Shown: one piece after another, positions 16,512 to 26,080 of the stretch
How the letters are laid out: each line of letters starts with the position of its first letter
Position numbering within the stretch: position 1 is the first letter of the stretch
Assembly (NCBI GenBank): GCA_965221345.1
Contig: CBDCSD010000002.1
Coordinates: forward strand, 3,552,333 to 3,616,332
Length of the DNA stretch: 64,000 nucleotides
Reading direction: 5' to 3'
From: Bin5 sp965221345
GTDB taxonomy: Bacteria > Chloroflexota > Anaerolineae > Caldilineales > Caldilineaceae
Made by a program: the position numbers and the translations under genes
The notes under the pieces: model-generated
What the model saw: the letters and a program-made list of their open reading frames with translations, nothing else
Databases searched by the model: none
What the model was told of the DNA's origin: nothing

Positions 16512-17822
16512 CTATGTTTGGGCAACCTTAAGGCCGATGTCGGAACGCCAGACCGCACTCTCAAAGTGAATTTGCTCGACAGCTCGGTAGGCTTCGGCTA
16601 CGGCTTTCGTGAAGTTAGCCCCCATGGCCGTGACGGAGAGTACGCGCCCGCCGTCGGTTAGGACAACGTCTTCGCACCTACTGGCTTTACTAGCGCGTGA
16701 GTCATCCACCTTGGTGCCCGCGTGAAAGACGAGGGCGCCGGCATCACTGATCGACCCTTCCGATAGGCCTGTTATAGGCTTGCCTGTCTCGTAGACATCG
16801 GGATAGCCACCGGAGGCCATTACAACGGTCACGACGGACTCTGAAGACCAGTCAGGTTCATGCTGGGCTAAGCTGCCATGCACACACGCCAGCATCATAT
16901 CCACCAAGTCACTTTGAAGTAGCGGCAGAATGACCTGGGCTTCAGGGTCGCCGAATCGACAGTTGAATTCCAACACTCTGGGCCCCAATTCGGTCAGCAT
17001 CAGCCCGGCGTAAAGAATGCCCCGATAATGGGCTCCCTCTGAGGCCATTCCGGCCAAAGTAGGGCGCAGAATTGTGCGTTCCGCTTCATCTAACAGGGTC
17101 TGCGTTGCCAATGGCGACGGCGCGAAGGCCCCCATGCCGCCTGTATTTGGCCCGCCATCCCCATCGAGCAAACGCTTGTGGTCCTGCGCTGCCGGCATGA
17201 TTCGCAGGTCCTGGCCGTCGCAGAAGGCCAGGACTGACAACTCGGGGCCTTGCAGTCGCTCTTCAACCAACACGGTCGTGCCGGCGTCGCCAAAGCGTCG
17301 TTCCACCATCATTGCCCGCAGTTGTCCAACGGCCTCATCACCGTTCGTGGGCAATAGCACCCCTTTGCCGGCGGTCAGTCCGTTGGCTTTGAGGACGGGA
17401 AGCTCGGCCAGCTCATGGACAAAGTCGGCCGCCGCTTCAAAATCGGTGAAGACGCGCGCCCAGCCGGTGGGAATCCCATACCGGTTCATAAACGCTTTTG
17501 AGTAGGCCTTGGAGCCTTCTAGTTGGGACGCGGCTTTGCTCGGCCCAAAGATCGGCAGGTCGTCGGCAACGAATTCGTCGACAATTCCCGCAACTAAAGG
17601 GACTTCCGGTCCGACTACCGTCAGGTCGACCTTGTTTTCGCTGGCAAAGCGGCGTAACGCCGACAGATCGTCGACGGCGATAGGGACATTTGTGCAGTTG
17701 GAGATTGAAGCGGTACCGCCGTTACCCGGCGCAACGAAGATGCGTTCGGCGTGCCGCGACTGTGCCAGCTTCCATGCAAGTGCGTGCTCCCTGGCGCCGG
17801 AGCCGATTAGCAAAGTGTTCAT
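16512..17822 (-). CDS. purD: Phosphoribosylamine-glycine ligase (GAR synthetase)
   Basis: A 436-residue ATP-grasp enzyme for step 2 of purine synthesis, joining 5-phosphoribosylamine and glycine. It begins MNTLLIGSGAREHALAWKL, the family's N-terminal signature, which fixes the start at 17822 rather than seven codons upstream. LKANGLTAGKGV (about 140), HKRLLDGDGGPNTGGMGAF (about 213) and LEFNCRFGDPEAQ (about 283) are all diagnostic. Last gene of the purL-Q-C-E-K-F-D run, about 100 bases after purF. Confidence 0.95.
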   Translation of the reverse strand: MNTLLIGSGAREHALAWKLAQSRHAERIFVAPGNGGTASISNCTNVPIAVDDLSALRRFASENKVDLTVVGPEVPLVAGIVDEFVADDLPIFGPSKAASQLEGSKAYSKAFMNRYGIPTGWARVFTDFEAAADFVHELAELPVLKANGLTAGKGVLLPTNGDEAVGQLRAMMVERRFGDAGTTVLVEERLQGPELSVLAFCDGQDLRIMPAAQDHKRLLDGDGGPNTGGMGAFAPSPLATQTLLDEAERTILRPTLAGMASEGAHYRGILYAGLMLTELGPRVLEFNCRFGDPEAQVILPLLQSDLVDMMLACVHGSLAQHEPDWSSESVVTVVMASGGYPDVYETGKPITGLSEGSISDAGALVFHAGTKVDDSRASKASRCEDVVLTDGGRVLSVTAMGANFTKAVAEAYRAVEQIHFESAVWRSDIGLKVAQT

Positions 17823-17923
17823 GTTGCAAACTGTTGTTGGCAAATCGGGAAAGGAAGTGCCTTTAACCCATAGCGGCCAAAGGGAGATGGACGTCTGTTC
17901 AAGTCAAAGCACCGCTCGAACTG

Positions 17924-19348
17924 TCAATTGCCAAGTACCCCCGCGAATTTTTCCTTTCCCTTCAGTTCCAGTTCCAATTCAAGCATGGGAGTCTCGAACG
18001 GGTAGGCACCGGTGAAACAGGCGTTGCAGTACCCATCCTCGGCTCGCAGAGTGCTCATCATGCCTTCCACGCTGAGATAGGACAATGATTCGACACCAAT
18101 GTAGACCTTAATCTCATCCAGGTTCTTGTGCGCCGCGATCAGTTCCGACTGGCTAGCCATGTCGACGCCCATAAAGCAGGGGAATCGGATAGGCGGGCAG
18201 GCTACACGCATATGAACTTCGGCCGCGCCCGCGTCCCGCAGGAGTTGCACGAGCGGTCCACTCGTATTGCCCCGCACGATCGAGTCGTCTACTAAGACAA
18301 CTCTCTGGCCCTTCAGATTGTCGGGCAAGGGGTTGAATTTCATTGCCACGCCGACTTTGCGCTGTCGGTCGGTCGGTTGGATGAAGGTTCGCCCGATATA
18401 GCGGCTCTTTATGAGCCCTTCGCTGTAGACGATGCCACTCTCCTGAGCGTATCCGATGGCATGTGGTGTGCCGCTATCAGGCACGGGTACAACGATATCG
18501 GCCTCAGCTGGAGCCTCGCGAGCAAGTTGGCGCCCCAATGCCTGGCGCACGCGATGGACAAGGCGACCGCCGAGAATACTGTCTGGCCGGGCGAAATAAA
18601 TCTGCTCGAAAGTGCAAAACGCTTTCTTTTCTGCCGGCACACCTTGCACGATTTCGTATCCGCCCCGGTCGATGCGTACAATCTCGCCGGGTTCAATTTC
18701 CCGTACGGCGCGGGCGCCGATTGTGGCGAAGGCGCAACTCTCCGAGGCAATTGCCAAGCCACTCTCGAACTCTCCCAAAACGAGCGGGCGCAGTCCCCAT
18801 GGGTCCCTCACGCCGTAGATGGCATCGCGAGTAAGGATCGTCAGCGAATACGCTCCCTCGGCTATCGTCATCATCTGGCGAATGCGCTGCAACCAAGTGC
18901 CCCGTGCGCCGGCCAACAGATGGATTATCAGTTCGCTGTCGGTCGAAGTGGACAGGCCCACGCCTCGCTCCAATAGTTCGCGGCGAAGTTTGGGCGCGTT
19001 AACCAAATTGCCGTTATGGCCGATGGCCAGGGGGCCGTCGAGGGTCTCCAGAATGTACGGCTGTGTATTGTTTAAGCGGGGCGCACCGGTCGTGGAATAA
19101 CGGGTATGACCTATGCCCAAATGTCCTTGCAGATGATGCAGATTGTCCTCATTGAAAACTTGGGAGACCAGGCCCAGACCCTTGTGGATGTGCGCGGTCT
19201 TGCCGTCGCAAGTTGCGATTCCGGCGGCCTCTTGACCTCGATGCTGCAAGGCGTAAATGGCGAAATAGGTCAGCCGAGCGATATCCAACCCGGGCGCACT
19301 GATGCCAAAGACGCCGCATGCTTCGCGGGGCGAGTCTGATAGAGGCAT
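17924..19348 (-). CDS. purF: Amidophosphoribosyltransferase
   Basis: A 474-residue Ntn-type glutamine PRPP amidotransferase, the committed step of purine synthesis. A ten-residue propeptide precedes CGVFG; Cys11 becomes the N-terminal nucleophile after self-cleavage. Glutaminase motifs include ALQHRGQEAAG, GIGHTRYSTTG and HNGNLVN; the PRPP loop is VLVDDSIVRGNTSG (about 362). CTFE, CPPIRFPCF and YCNACFTG supply Cys residues at the positions used for a [4Fe-4S] cluster in Bacillus-type PurF, so an iron-sulfur, oxygen-sensitive enzyme is likely. Part of the purine operon. Confidence 0.95.
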   Translation of the reverse strand: MPLSDSPREACGVFGISAPGLDIARLTYFAIYALQHRGQEAAGIATCDGKTAHIHKGLGLVSQVFNEDNLHHLQGHLGIGHTRYSTTGAPRLNNTQPYILETLDGPLAIGHNGNLVNAPKLRRELLERGVGLSTSTDSELIIHLLAGARGTWLQRIRQMMTIAEGAYSLTILTRDAIYGVRDPWGLRPLVLGEFESGLAIASESCAFATIGARAVREIEPGEIVRIDRGGYEIVQGVPAEKKAFCTFEQIYFARPDSILGGRLVHRVRQALGRQLAREAPAEADIVVPVPDSGTPHAIGYAQESGIVYSEGLIKSRYIGRTFIQPTDRQRKVGVAMKFNPLPDNLKGQRVVLVDDSIVRGNTSGPLVQLLRDAGAAEVHMRVACPPIRFPCFMGVDMASQSELIAAHKNLDEIKVYIGVESLSYLSVEGMMSTLRAEDGYCNACFTGAYPFETPMLELELELKGKEKFAGVLGN

Positions 19349-19448
19349 ATTTGCAACTCCTTAAAGTACGGAATGCGTTCACGCTGGAAGCCCGCACTCC
19401 ACGACCTAACTCTGAGTAAAACGTCGGGTTTTCTGTCCACTGGCCTGC

Positions 19449-20648
19449 TCAAATACGCTGTAAGGCCGCGCGCGCCGCCAGGCCCGTCTCCAAGGCCTCC
19501 TCGGTCGTAGCGGCTGTAACTGTCATGTGCCCCATTTTACGGCCGGGTCGCGGTTCAAGCTTGCCGTACAAGTGCAGTTTAACGTTTGCGTAAGCCAGCA
19601 GCGACTGCCAGTCCGGTTCTCCATCATGCCACAGATCGCCGAGCAGATTCAACATCGCCGCAGGGCGCAACTGCTCGGTCGACCCGGGGGCGAGGCCGCA
19701 TACGGTTCGCAATTGTTGCTCGAATTGGCTGGTCACGGCGCCCTCGATCGTCCAATGACCGGAGTTATGGGGGCGGGGTGCAATTTCGTTGATCAAGAGG
19801 CGCCCTCTCGGTTGTGACTCGGACGCCGCCGCAACTCTATCTACTTGCGGCTCCGGCAGGAGAAAGAATTCGATGCAGAGAACGCCTACGAGTCCAAGGT
19901 ATTCGCACAACTGGCGGGCCAGCCTTTCCGCTTCTCCGGCGACGTCTGGTTCGACCTTTACCGGCGCGATCGTGACATCCAGAATATGGTTGACGTGGCG
20001 ATTCTCGACCAGGGTATAGGCTGCAAAGTCGCCATGCGCACCGCGCGCCGCCACCAGCGATACCTCTCTCTCAAAGTTCACCTGGGCCTCCAGCACGCAC
20101 GCTTGCCCGCCAAGCGCTTGCCAAGAAGCTTCTGTTTGTGCATCGGAATCAAGACGGGTCTGTCCCTTACCATCATAACCGAAGGCCGCTGTTTTGAGAA
20201 TGGCCGGAAAGCCAATTTCTCGTGTGGCTTCTTTGAGTTCAGCGAGATTGGTTACCGCGCGGTACGGGGTAACGGGCAGTCCCGCCTGACTGAGCAGCGT
20301 TTTCTCCCGCAAGCGGTTCTGGGCGGCGTGGAGAATGGGGCCGGCAGGGCGCACGAGCACACCTTCGGCCTCGGCAATCTCCGCCGCGATGGACGGGACA
20401 TTTTCGAACTCGAATGTCAGCGCATCCACGTCCTGGGAAAATGCGCGTATCGCTTCGCGATCGTCGTAGGCCGCGCTGACCTCGCGGTCGGCGATCTGAC
20501 CCGTGGGGCTGTTGCGTTCCGGTGAAAAGGTATGCAAGCGATAGCCCATTCTGCGGGCTTCCATTGCCAGCATTCGCCCTAGTTGCCCACTGCCAAGAAC
20601 GCCGATCGTAGAGCCGGGGGGCAAGGGTTGCCGCCTCTTGCGCGCCAC
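19449..20648 (-). CDS. purK: 5-(carboxyamino)imidazole ribonucleotide synthase
   Basis: A 399-residue ATP-grasp enzyme that carboxylates AIR with bicarbonate. STIGVLGSGQLGRMLAMEA begins the domain; ALTFEFENVP, AILKTAAFGYDGKGQ and NEIAPRPHNSGHWTIEG are diagnostic. The GTG at 20648 is taken as start because GAGGAG lies seven bases upstream; the ATG at 20663 is in frame, overlaps purE by 11 bases and lacks a ribosome site. A 20-residue insert near VDRVAAASESQPRG is unusual. Acts with the adjacent PurE. Confidence 0.92.
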   Translation of the reverse strand: MARKRRQPLPPGSTIGVLGSGQLGRMLAMEARRMGYRLHTFSPERNSPTGQIADREVSAAYDDREAIRAFSQDVDALTFEFENVPSIAAEIAEAEGVLVRPAGPILHAAQNRLREKTLLSQAGLPVTPYRAVTNLAELKEATREIGFPAILKTAAFGYDGKGQTRLDSDAQTEASWQALGGQACVLEAQVNFEREVSLVAARGAHGDFAAYTLVENRHVNHILDVTIAPVKVEPDVAGEAERLARQLCEYLGLVGVLCIEFFLLPEPQVDRVAAASESQPRGRLLINEIAPRPHNSGHWTIEGAVTSQFEQQLRTVCGLAPGSTEQLRPAAMLNLLGDLWHDGEPDWQSLLAYANVKLHLYGKLEPRPGRKMGHMTVTAATTEEALETGLAARAALQRI

Positions 20649-20652
20649 CGTG

Positions 20653-21162
20653 CTACTCCTCATCGCCAAGACGCTCAGCGAGCACTTGCTGGGCACGCGT
20701 GTTGCGGTATTCTTGTAGTTGCTGGCGCAACGGCGGCCGTGTAGCTCCCAGAATGGATATGGCAAGTAGCGCGGCGTTGATAGCGCCGGCTCTGCCGATT
20801 GCCATTGTGGCGACGGGCACTCCGGCGGGCATCTGCACAATGGAAAGCAGCGAGTCGATGCCATTGAGGGTCTGGCTCTGCACGGGCACGCCGATTACAG
20901 GCAGGAGTGTATGGCCGGCGACCATCCCGGGCAGGTGTGCCGCGCCTCCGGCTCCGGCGATAATCGCTTCCAGACCGCGGGCGGCTGCGCTGTCGGCGTA
21001 CTCCCTCATCCAATCGGGCGTACGGTGGGCCGAAACTACCCGGCACTCATGGGGCAGATCGAACTCGGCCAGAGTCTCGGCTGCAAACTTCATGCAACGT
21101 TCCCAATCGGATCTGCTGCCCATGATGACGCCCACAAGAGGCACACGAACTGATCCATTCAC
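20653..21162 (-). CDS. purE: 5-(carboxyamino)imidazole ribonucleotide mutase (class I PurE)
   Basis: A 169-residue class I PurE, converting N5-CAIR to CAIR. Motifs MGSRSDWERC, VVSAHRTPDW and IAGAGGAAHLPGM carry the Ser, His and glycine-rich substrate loop. The presence of purK next to it fits the N5-CAIR mutase class, rather than the animal-type AIR carboxylase. Its end provides the ribosome site for purK; purC lies 30 bases downstream in genomic order but upstream in transcription. Confidence 0.95.
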   Translation of the reverse strand: MNGSVRVPLVGVIMGSRSDWERCMKFAAETLAEFDLPHECRVVSAHRTPDWMREYADSAAARGLEAIIAGAGGAAHLPGMVAGHTLLPVIGVPVQSQTLNGIDSLLSIVQMPAGVPVATMAIGRAGAINAALLAISILGATRPPLRQQLQEYRNTRAQQVLAERLGDEE

Positions 21163-21192
21163 CGGCTATTGCTCCTCATTGCCGCTCCAATC

Positions 21193-22182
21193 TCAATGCG
21201 GCCCAAACCTCTCGCTGAGATTCTTGGCCACCCTGTCGGCCACAGGCATTTCGCCCGCTTCAAATGGGCGCCCGGTCAGGAGTTCGTAGCTGCGGATGTA
21301 GCGACTGCTCGCCTGCAAAGCCAGATCGTCCCCCAGCGGCGGCGGGGGTCCGTCGCCTCTGTATCCCCGCGCCGCGTAGGCCAAACGGACGAACTCTTTG
21401 TCATAGTTCTCCGGCTCCAGGGTTTCCAGGCCTTCGCCCGCCCCTTCCGCGCGAGCAATTCTGGTCTCTTCATAGCTCGCCGCCGTCCAGAAGCGGCTGG
21501 AATCGGGCGTGTGGATCTCGTCGATCAGAAGGAGCTCGCCATCGTCTGTCAAACCGAACTCGTACTTGGTATCCACCAGCAGCAGCCCTCCCCGCGCGGC
21601 TATCACCTGCCCTCGGTTAAAGAGGGCCAGGGCTGCCGTACAGACCTTTTCCCATAGCTCCGCCTCGACCAATCCTTTTTCCACGATTTCCTTACTTGTG
21701 ATGAGCTCGTCATGACCACCTTTCTCGGCCTTGGTCGTGGGTGTGATGATCGGCTGGGGAAGGGGGTCATTCTTGCTCATCCCATCGGGGAATTCCATGC
21801 CGTAGATCCAACGCTCGCCCTGGCTGTAGCGATACCAGAGGCTCGTTTTGGTAACCCCCGATATGTAGCCTCGCACGACAACCTCAACGGGAAGGGTTCG
21901 GCACTTCCTGCCAACTGTCACGTTCGGGTCAGGCGATTCGATAAAGTGATTGGCGACGATATCCCGCGTCTGATCGAACCAGAAGGCGGCAAGTTGATTC
22001 AGCACCTGTCCCTTGAATGGAACCAGTCCCAGGATGTGATCGAAGGCAGAAAGGCGATCGGTTGTGATGAGGATGAGCTGATCGTCCCGCTCGTAGATAT
22101 CGCGTACCTTGCCGCTGCGCTTGGGACCGAGAAAGTCCAAGTCGAGGCCAGTGAATGAATGCTTCAGCACGCCGGGATCCAT
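21193..22182 (-). CDS. purC: SAICAR synthase
   Basis: A 329-residue phosphoribosylaminoimidazole-succinocarboxamide synthase. Start at 22182 (AAGGAG nine bases upstream, protein begins with the conserved LKHSFTGLDLDFLGPKRSGKVRDIY); the open frame extends over 100 codons further but that part is antisense-like low-quality sequence overlapping purQ. SGKVRDIY, TTDRLSAFDH, PVEVVVRGYISG, ARGGLLLVDTKYEFG and IDEIHTPDSSRFW are diagnostic. Longer than the E. coli enzyme (237), matching the approx. 300-residue yeast-like form with a C-terminal extension. Confidence 0.94.
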   Translation of the reverse strand: MDPGVLKHSFTGLDLDFLGPKRSGKVRDIYERDDQLILITTDRLSAFDHILGLVPFKGQVLNQLAAFWFDQTRDIVANHFIESPDPNVTVGRKCRTLPVEVVVRGYISGVTKTSLWYRYSQGERWIYGMEFPDGMSKNDPLPQPIITPTTKAEKGGHDELITSKEIVEKGLVEAELWEKVCTAALALFNRGQVIAARGGLLLVDTKYEFGLTDDGELLLIDEIHTPDSSRFWTAASYEETRIARAEGAGEGLETLEPENYDKEFVRLAYAARGYRGDGPPPPLGDDLALQASSRYIRSYELLTGRPFEAGEMPVADRVAKNLSERFGPH

Positions 22183-22235
22183 CTTGACTTGCTCCTTTTT
22201 GCGGTACGCCGCGATTAGTGCACTGCAAACACAAT

Positions 22236-23045
22236 TCAGACCGAGGCGCTGCCTATCATGACTCGAAACAGGTTGAGTCCAAGCCGCCCTCTTCCGCCTA
22301 GTGGATTTTGAATCGGGTCGACGTGATCCTCCGGGTGCGGCATCAGTCCGATGACATTGCCAGCGGGGTTGCAGATTCCGGCGATGTCGGCGACCGAACC
22401 GTTGGGATTGAGGGGGTAGCGTCCGCCAGCGCGTTCTCCATTGGCGTCGACGTAACGGAATGCTACCAACCCGCCCTCCTCCAATTGCTTGAGGGCCCCC
22501 CCGGTGGATACTTGGAAATTGCCTTCCCCGTGAGCCACCGGGCAAAATACCGGATCAACCAACTGGGCCAGATAGTGGGCTTGCGCGCCCTGCTCGACGG
22601 CCAGATGCACCCACCGGCACTCGAAACGGCCGCGGGCGTTGTGGGTCAGGGTCACGTCGCGTTGCCAGGTCGACTTAGGTCGAGGTGGAGGACCTGTTTT
22701 CTTATTGCCGGCTCCAGGCAAGAGGCCCGCCTTTACGAGCGTCTGAAAACCGTTGCAGATACCCAGAACGGGCTTGCCGGAGGCGATGAACTCTTGTAGC
22801 TGATCGTGGAAAAAGACCCGCAGATCCAAGGCCTGCCGGACGCCGGCGCCCAGTGCATCGCCATACGAGAATCCACCCGGCAGAATAAGCATACCATAGT
22901 CTGAGAGAGAGAAGGCGCCCGCCCGCAACTGATTGATGTGTACAATATGCGGCGCGCCGCCGGCCAGTTCACAGGCGCGGGCAGCCTCGGCGTCGCGGTT
23001 GGCTCCGGACACGTGGAGGATCAAGACAGGCAAGTTCACCGCCAT
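22236..23045 (-). CDS. purQ: FGAM synthase glutaminase subunit
   Basis: A 269-residue class I glutamine amidotransferase supplying ammonia to PurL. GGFSYGDALGAG (about 50), the nucleophile GICNGFQTLVKAG (Cys near 90) and MPHPEDHVD (His/Glu near 235) form the triad. The start at 23045 begins at the first strand (VNLPVLILHVSGANRD); in-frame starts further upstream overlap purL. Spacing to GAGG is only two bases, so initiation may rely on coupling with purL. An insert GNKKTGPPPRPKS after the nucleophile region is also seen in other small PurQ proteins. Confidence 0.93.
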   Translation of the reverse strand: MAVNLPVLILHVSGANRDAEAARACELAGGAPHIVHINQLRAGAFSLSDYGMLILPGGFSYGDALGAGVRQALDLRVFFHDQLQEFIASGKPVLGICNGFQTLVKAGLLPGAGNKKTGPPPRPKSTWQRDVTLTHNARGRFECRWVHLAVEQGAQAHYLAQLVDPVFCPVAHGEGNFQVSTGGALKQLEEGGLVAFRYVDANGERAGGRYPLNPNGSVADIAGICNPAGNVIGLMPHPEDHVDPIQNPLGGRGRLGLNLFRVMIGSASV

Positions 23046-23091
23046 GGCCTCGCCACACTGTGTTGCTGAACTGCTTTGAGCGACGTGGCTG

Positions 23092-26016
23092 TCATTCGAC
23101 GTCAGCCCCTTTCCAGGCTGAAACGATTTCATTCAAAGATAGGTAGAAGAGCCGCCGCTGGTTCAGCATCCATTCCAGTTGTTCCGATTCGGTGACCGTG
23201 CCCAAGAGCCCAAATTGCAACCCCGCCATACTTTCCTCGAATAAGTCGATGTCGTCGGGCGCGACTTCCAGCAAGAGTCGCCCATTGCTTTCGCTAAAAA
23301 GTGGGACATAGGGGTGGGACAAATAGGTCCCTTGTACCGGGGCAATGTCCACAGCCGCACCGAGCCGCCCGCCGATACACATTTCGGCCAGGGCCACCGC
23401 CAGCCCGCCTTCGCTCAGATCGTGGCAGCTCTGTATCAGTCCGCGCTGCATGGCGGAGTGCAGCGCCCGGTAGCGTTTGAGTGGGTCAGCGGGCATGCTG
23501 GGAGGGTCGCCGCCATCACATTCCATTAGATGGCTGAATAGGGAGCCGCCCAGTTCTTCATGTGTCTCGCCTACCAAGTATATGAAATTTCCCGGTTGTT
23601 TGAGATTAGAAGTACAGACGCGGCGCATATCAGGCACTATGCCAATGGCGGATACGAGCAATGTCCCGGGAATCGGCTGGCCGTCAAACTCATTGTACAG
23701 GCTGTCTTTGCCGGAGATGAAGGGAGCGTTGTAGGCGGTGGCGGCGTCGAAACAGCCCTGGCAGGCGCGCACGAGAGCGCCGAGCCGATCAGGCAAAGTG
23801 GGGTTGCCCCAGCAGAAGTTATCCAGAAGCGCAATCCGGTCGGGGTCGGCGCCGACGGCAACGGCGTTTCGAAATGCTTCGTCTACTGCGCTGACCGCCA
23901 TTGCATAGCAGTCCCGCTTGCCCAGCAGGGGGTTAATGCCGGCGCTGAGGGCGAAGGCGCGGTCATGGCTCCAGGTGCCGATTGGCTTCAGTACTGCAGC
24001 GTCGGTAGGTCCGTCCATGTGCGGCCCCGCAAATGGGCGGACGAGCGTGCCGCCGCGTACCTCGTGATCATAGGTACGAACGATGCGTTCCTTGCTTGCC
24101 ACTGAGGGATGGCTCAGCATCTGCAGGAGAATCTGTTTCGCATCCGGCTGCGTGCTCAACTGCTGCAAACGTTTTTGTAGTGTGGACTGTTCCGGCTGGT
24201 GCTCCTGGCAGTGGGCTGTGCGGCGCGGGAGGGGCAGCCCGTCATGCAGAAAAGACATCGGCAACTCGGCGACGGCGCGGCCGCCGTAGCGCACGCGCAG
24301 CCAGCCATCGCCGCTGAAATGGCCCAGGTCGCGGATTTCAACATCCCACAGATCGGCCAGTTGTTGGAGCTGCGGCAGATTGGCGGCGGGCACGGCCAGC
24401 ACCATCCGCTCCTGTGCTTCGGACAGCCAGATTTCCCATGGGGTCAGACCGGGATATTTTAGGGGAACTTCCTGCAACTCGATGTCGGCACCCAGTTCTT
24501 CTCCCATTTCGCCGACAGCAGAAGAGAGGCCGCCTGCGCCGCAGTCGGTTATGGCGTTGTATAGTTGCGCATCCCTGGCCGCCTCTACCAGCTCGATCAG
24601 CCCCTTTTCGGTGATTGGATCGCCGATTTGTACGGCGCTGCCGGACTCCATGTGGGTGGCCTGGGTCAACTCGGCAGAGGAGAAGGTGGCGCCGTGGATG
24701 CCGTCACGGCCGGTGCGCCCGCCCAGGACCACGATTCGGTCTCCCGGTTGCGGCTGTGTTGGATGGGCCCCTTTTGGCAGCAGCCCAACTGCGCCGCAGA
24801 AGACAAGAGGATTGCCCAAGTAACCCTTGTCGTAAATGACCGCGCCGTTGACTGTCGGCAGCCCAAGCTTGTTACCGTAGTCGCCGATACCGGCCACGAC
24901 CCCGTCCGCGACGCGGGCGGGATGCAGCACGCCTGCGGGCAGCTCGTCCGGCGGCAGGTCTTGGGGGCCGAAGCAGAGCACGTCTGTGCAGGCAATAGGC
25001 CGGGCCGAAACGGCGATGATGTCGCGCACGACGCCGCCGATGCCGGTATTCGCTCCGCCAAAGGGTTCCAGCGCGGATGGGTGGTTGTGTGTCTCTACTT
25101 TGAACGCCAGATCAAACTGATCGTCAAATTCGATGATGCCGGCATCGTCGACAAAGGCCGAACGCACCCAGGGACGATTCACTTTCTCGGTCGCTGCCTG
25201 AATATATGTGGGCAGCAGCCCCTGTATCTCCTCGATCGCAAGCGTGTGCCCGGTGATCGACTGAGTGGTGAAAGCTATGCTCGACTTGAATGTTTTGTGG
25301 ACACAGTGCTCGCTCCAGGTCTGGGCAAGGGTTTCCAGCTCGACGTCGGTGGGCGCGCGGCCGATCTCGTCATAGAAACCCTGGATCTCCTTCATCTCCT
25401 GTGCGTCAAGCGAGAGCATTCGCTCCCGACTGCAATCAAGCAGACCTGCTTCGTCCAGTCCGGTCAGGGGAACCTGTTCGACACGATCGCGGGCGTCGCT
25501 GCTGTGACCAAAAAGGGGTTCGATGGCGCCCAGGCTGTAGCGCTCGATTGTATCGTTGCACAGCAGCCCTCGTGCCAGCCGGTGCAGGTCGGACTGGGAC
25601 AATTCTCCGGTCAGGCGGTACTGGGTTGCGGTTGCAGCCTCCAGGCCGTGTATCCCTAACTCCGTTGCACCGCGTTCAAGTACGCGTGCGGCCACGTCGG
25701 TCACGCCTGGACGGAGGGCAACTTCAATGACATGCTCACTTGTTGCGGAGGAGGGCTGGCTGGCGCCGTCAGCAATCCGATTGTTGCCCAGGGCGGATAC
25801 CCGAGAAGTCTCCGTTACCGGATCGACAAGAAGGAAGGCACAGAGCCTTTCGATCTGCTTTGTATTGGGGGCTTTGCCTGAGCGGCTGGCTAGAAAATAG
25901 AGGAGAGTCTTGCGGCAGGACCGGAGCGAACCCACACCCAACCTGTGCGCGGCTGCTGCAATCCCGGGATCGCCGGCGCGGCTATTGGCGGTGACTTCGA
26001 TGCGAATGTTCGTCAC
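23092..26016 (-). CDS. purL: PurL with N-terminal tandem PurS-like domains (FGAM synthase)
   Basis: A 974-residue protein, longer than small PurL (about 740) and shorter than large PurL (about 1290). GTG start at 26016 with GAGGAG upstream. Residues 1-80 (IRIEVTANSRAGDPG ... LLVDPVTETSRV) and 95-165 (HVIEVALRPGVTDVAARVL ... LLCNDTIERYSLG) both look like PurS, the small structural subunit that is normally separate. From about 205 the synthetase domain follows: SEHCVHKTF, KVETHNHPSALEPFGGA, SSAVGEMGEE, FISGKDSLYNE and SCHDLSEGGLAVALAEM. The third component PurQ is encoded next. The tandem PurS arrangement could mimic the PurS dimer. Confidence 0.93.
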   Translation of the reverse strand: MTNIRIEVTANSRAGDPGIAAAAHRLGVGSLRSCRKTLLYFLASRSGKAPNTKQIERLCAFLLVDPVTETSRVSALGNNRIADGASQPSSATSEHVIEVALRPGVTDVAARVLERGATELGIHGLEAATATQYRLTGELSQSDLHRLARGLLCNDTIERYSLGAIEPLFGHSSDARDRVEQVPLTGLDEAGLLDCSRERMLSLDAQEMKEIQGFYDEIGRAPTDVELETLAQTWSEHCVHKTFKSSIAFTTQSITGHTLAIEEIQGLLPTYIQAATEKVNRPWVRSAFVDDAGIIEFDDQFDLAFKVETHNHPSALEPFGGANTGIGGVVRDIIAVSARPIACTDVLCFGPQDLPPDELPAGVLHPARVADGVVAGIGDYGNKLGLPTVNGAVIYDKGYLGNPLVFCGAVGLLPKGAHPTQPQPGDRIVVLGGRTGRDGIHGATFSSAELTQATHMESGSAVQIGDPITEKGLIELVEAARDAQLYNAITDCGAGGLSSAVGEMGEELGADIELQEVPLKYPGLTPWEIWLSEAQERMVLAVPAANLPQLQQLADLWDVEIRDLGHFSGDGWLRVRYGGRAVAELPMSFLHDGLPLPRRTAHCQEHQPEQSTLQKRLQQLSTQPDAKQILLQMLSHPSVASKERIVRTYDHEVRGGTLVRPFAGPHMDGPTDAAVLKPIGTWSHDRAFALSAGINPLLGKRDCYAMAVSAVDEAFRNAVAVGADPDRIALLDNFCWGNPTLPDRLGALVRACQGCFDAATAYNAPFISGKDSLYNEFDGQPIPGTLLVSAIGIVPDMRRVCTSNLKQPGNFIYLVGETHEELGGSLFSHLMECDGGDPPSMPADPLKRYRALHSAMQRGLIQSCHDLSEGGLAVALAEMCIGGRLGAAVDIAPVQGTYLSHPYVPLFSESNGRLLLEVAPDDIDLFEESMAGLQFGLLGTVTESEQLEWMLNQRRLFYLSLNEIVSAWKGADVE

Positions 26017-26031
26017 AGCTCTCCTCTGAAT

Positions 26032-26080
26032 AAAAAAGGCCCGCTGTCAAGATGTGGAATACCACCCTATGACACGGGGC
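26032..26080 (-). terminator. Terminator or attenuator hairpin immediately upstream of purL
   Basis: On the minus strand GCCCCGTGTCA pairs with TGACAGCGGGC (nine pairs around a 2x2 internal loop) followed by CTTTTTT. The U-tract ends only about 16 bases before the purL start codon, with the ribosome site in between. It can terminate the tRNA-Glu transcript, but any promoter for purL must lie upstream of or inside it, so it may act as an attenuator. Confidence 0.55.

Noticed and set aside
19449..20864. A purK with a 67-residue N-terminal extension
   Set aside because: The extension overlaps purE in another frame, lacks family similarity, and a GTG with a good ribosome site lies at 20648.
21193..22545. 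A purC with a 121-residue N-terminal extension
   Set aside because: The extension is Arg/Gly/Pro-rich shadow of purQ; the ATG at 22182 has AAGGAG at correct spacing and starts the conserved domain.
25480..26016. A separate purS gene upstream of purL
   Set aside because: The PurS-like segments are in one continuous frame with the PurL domain without intervening stop or restart signals.
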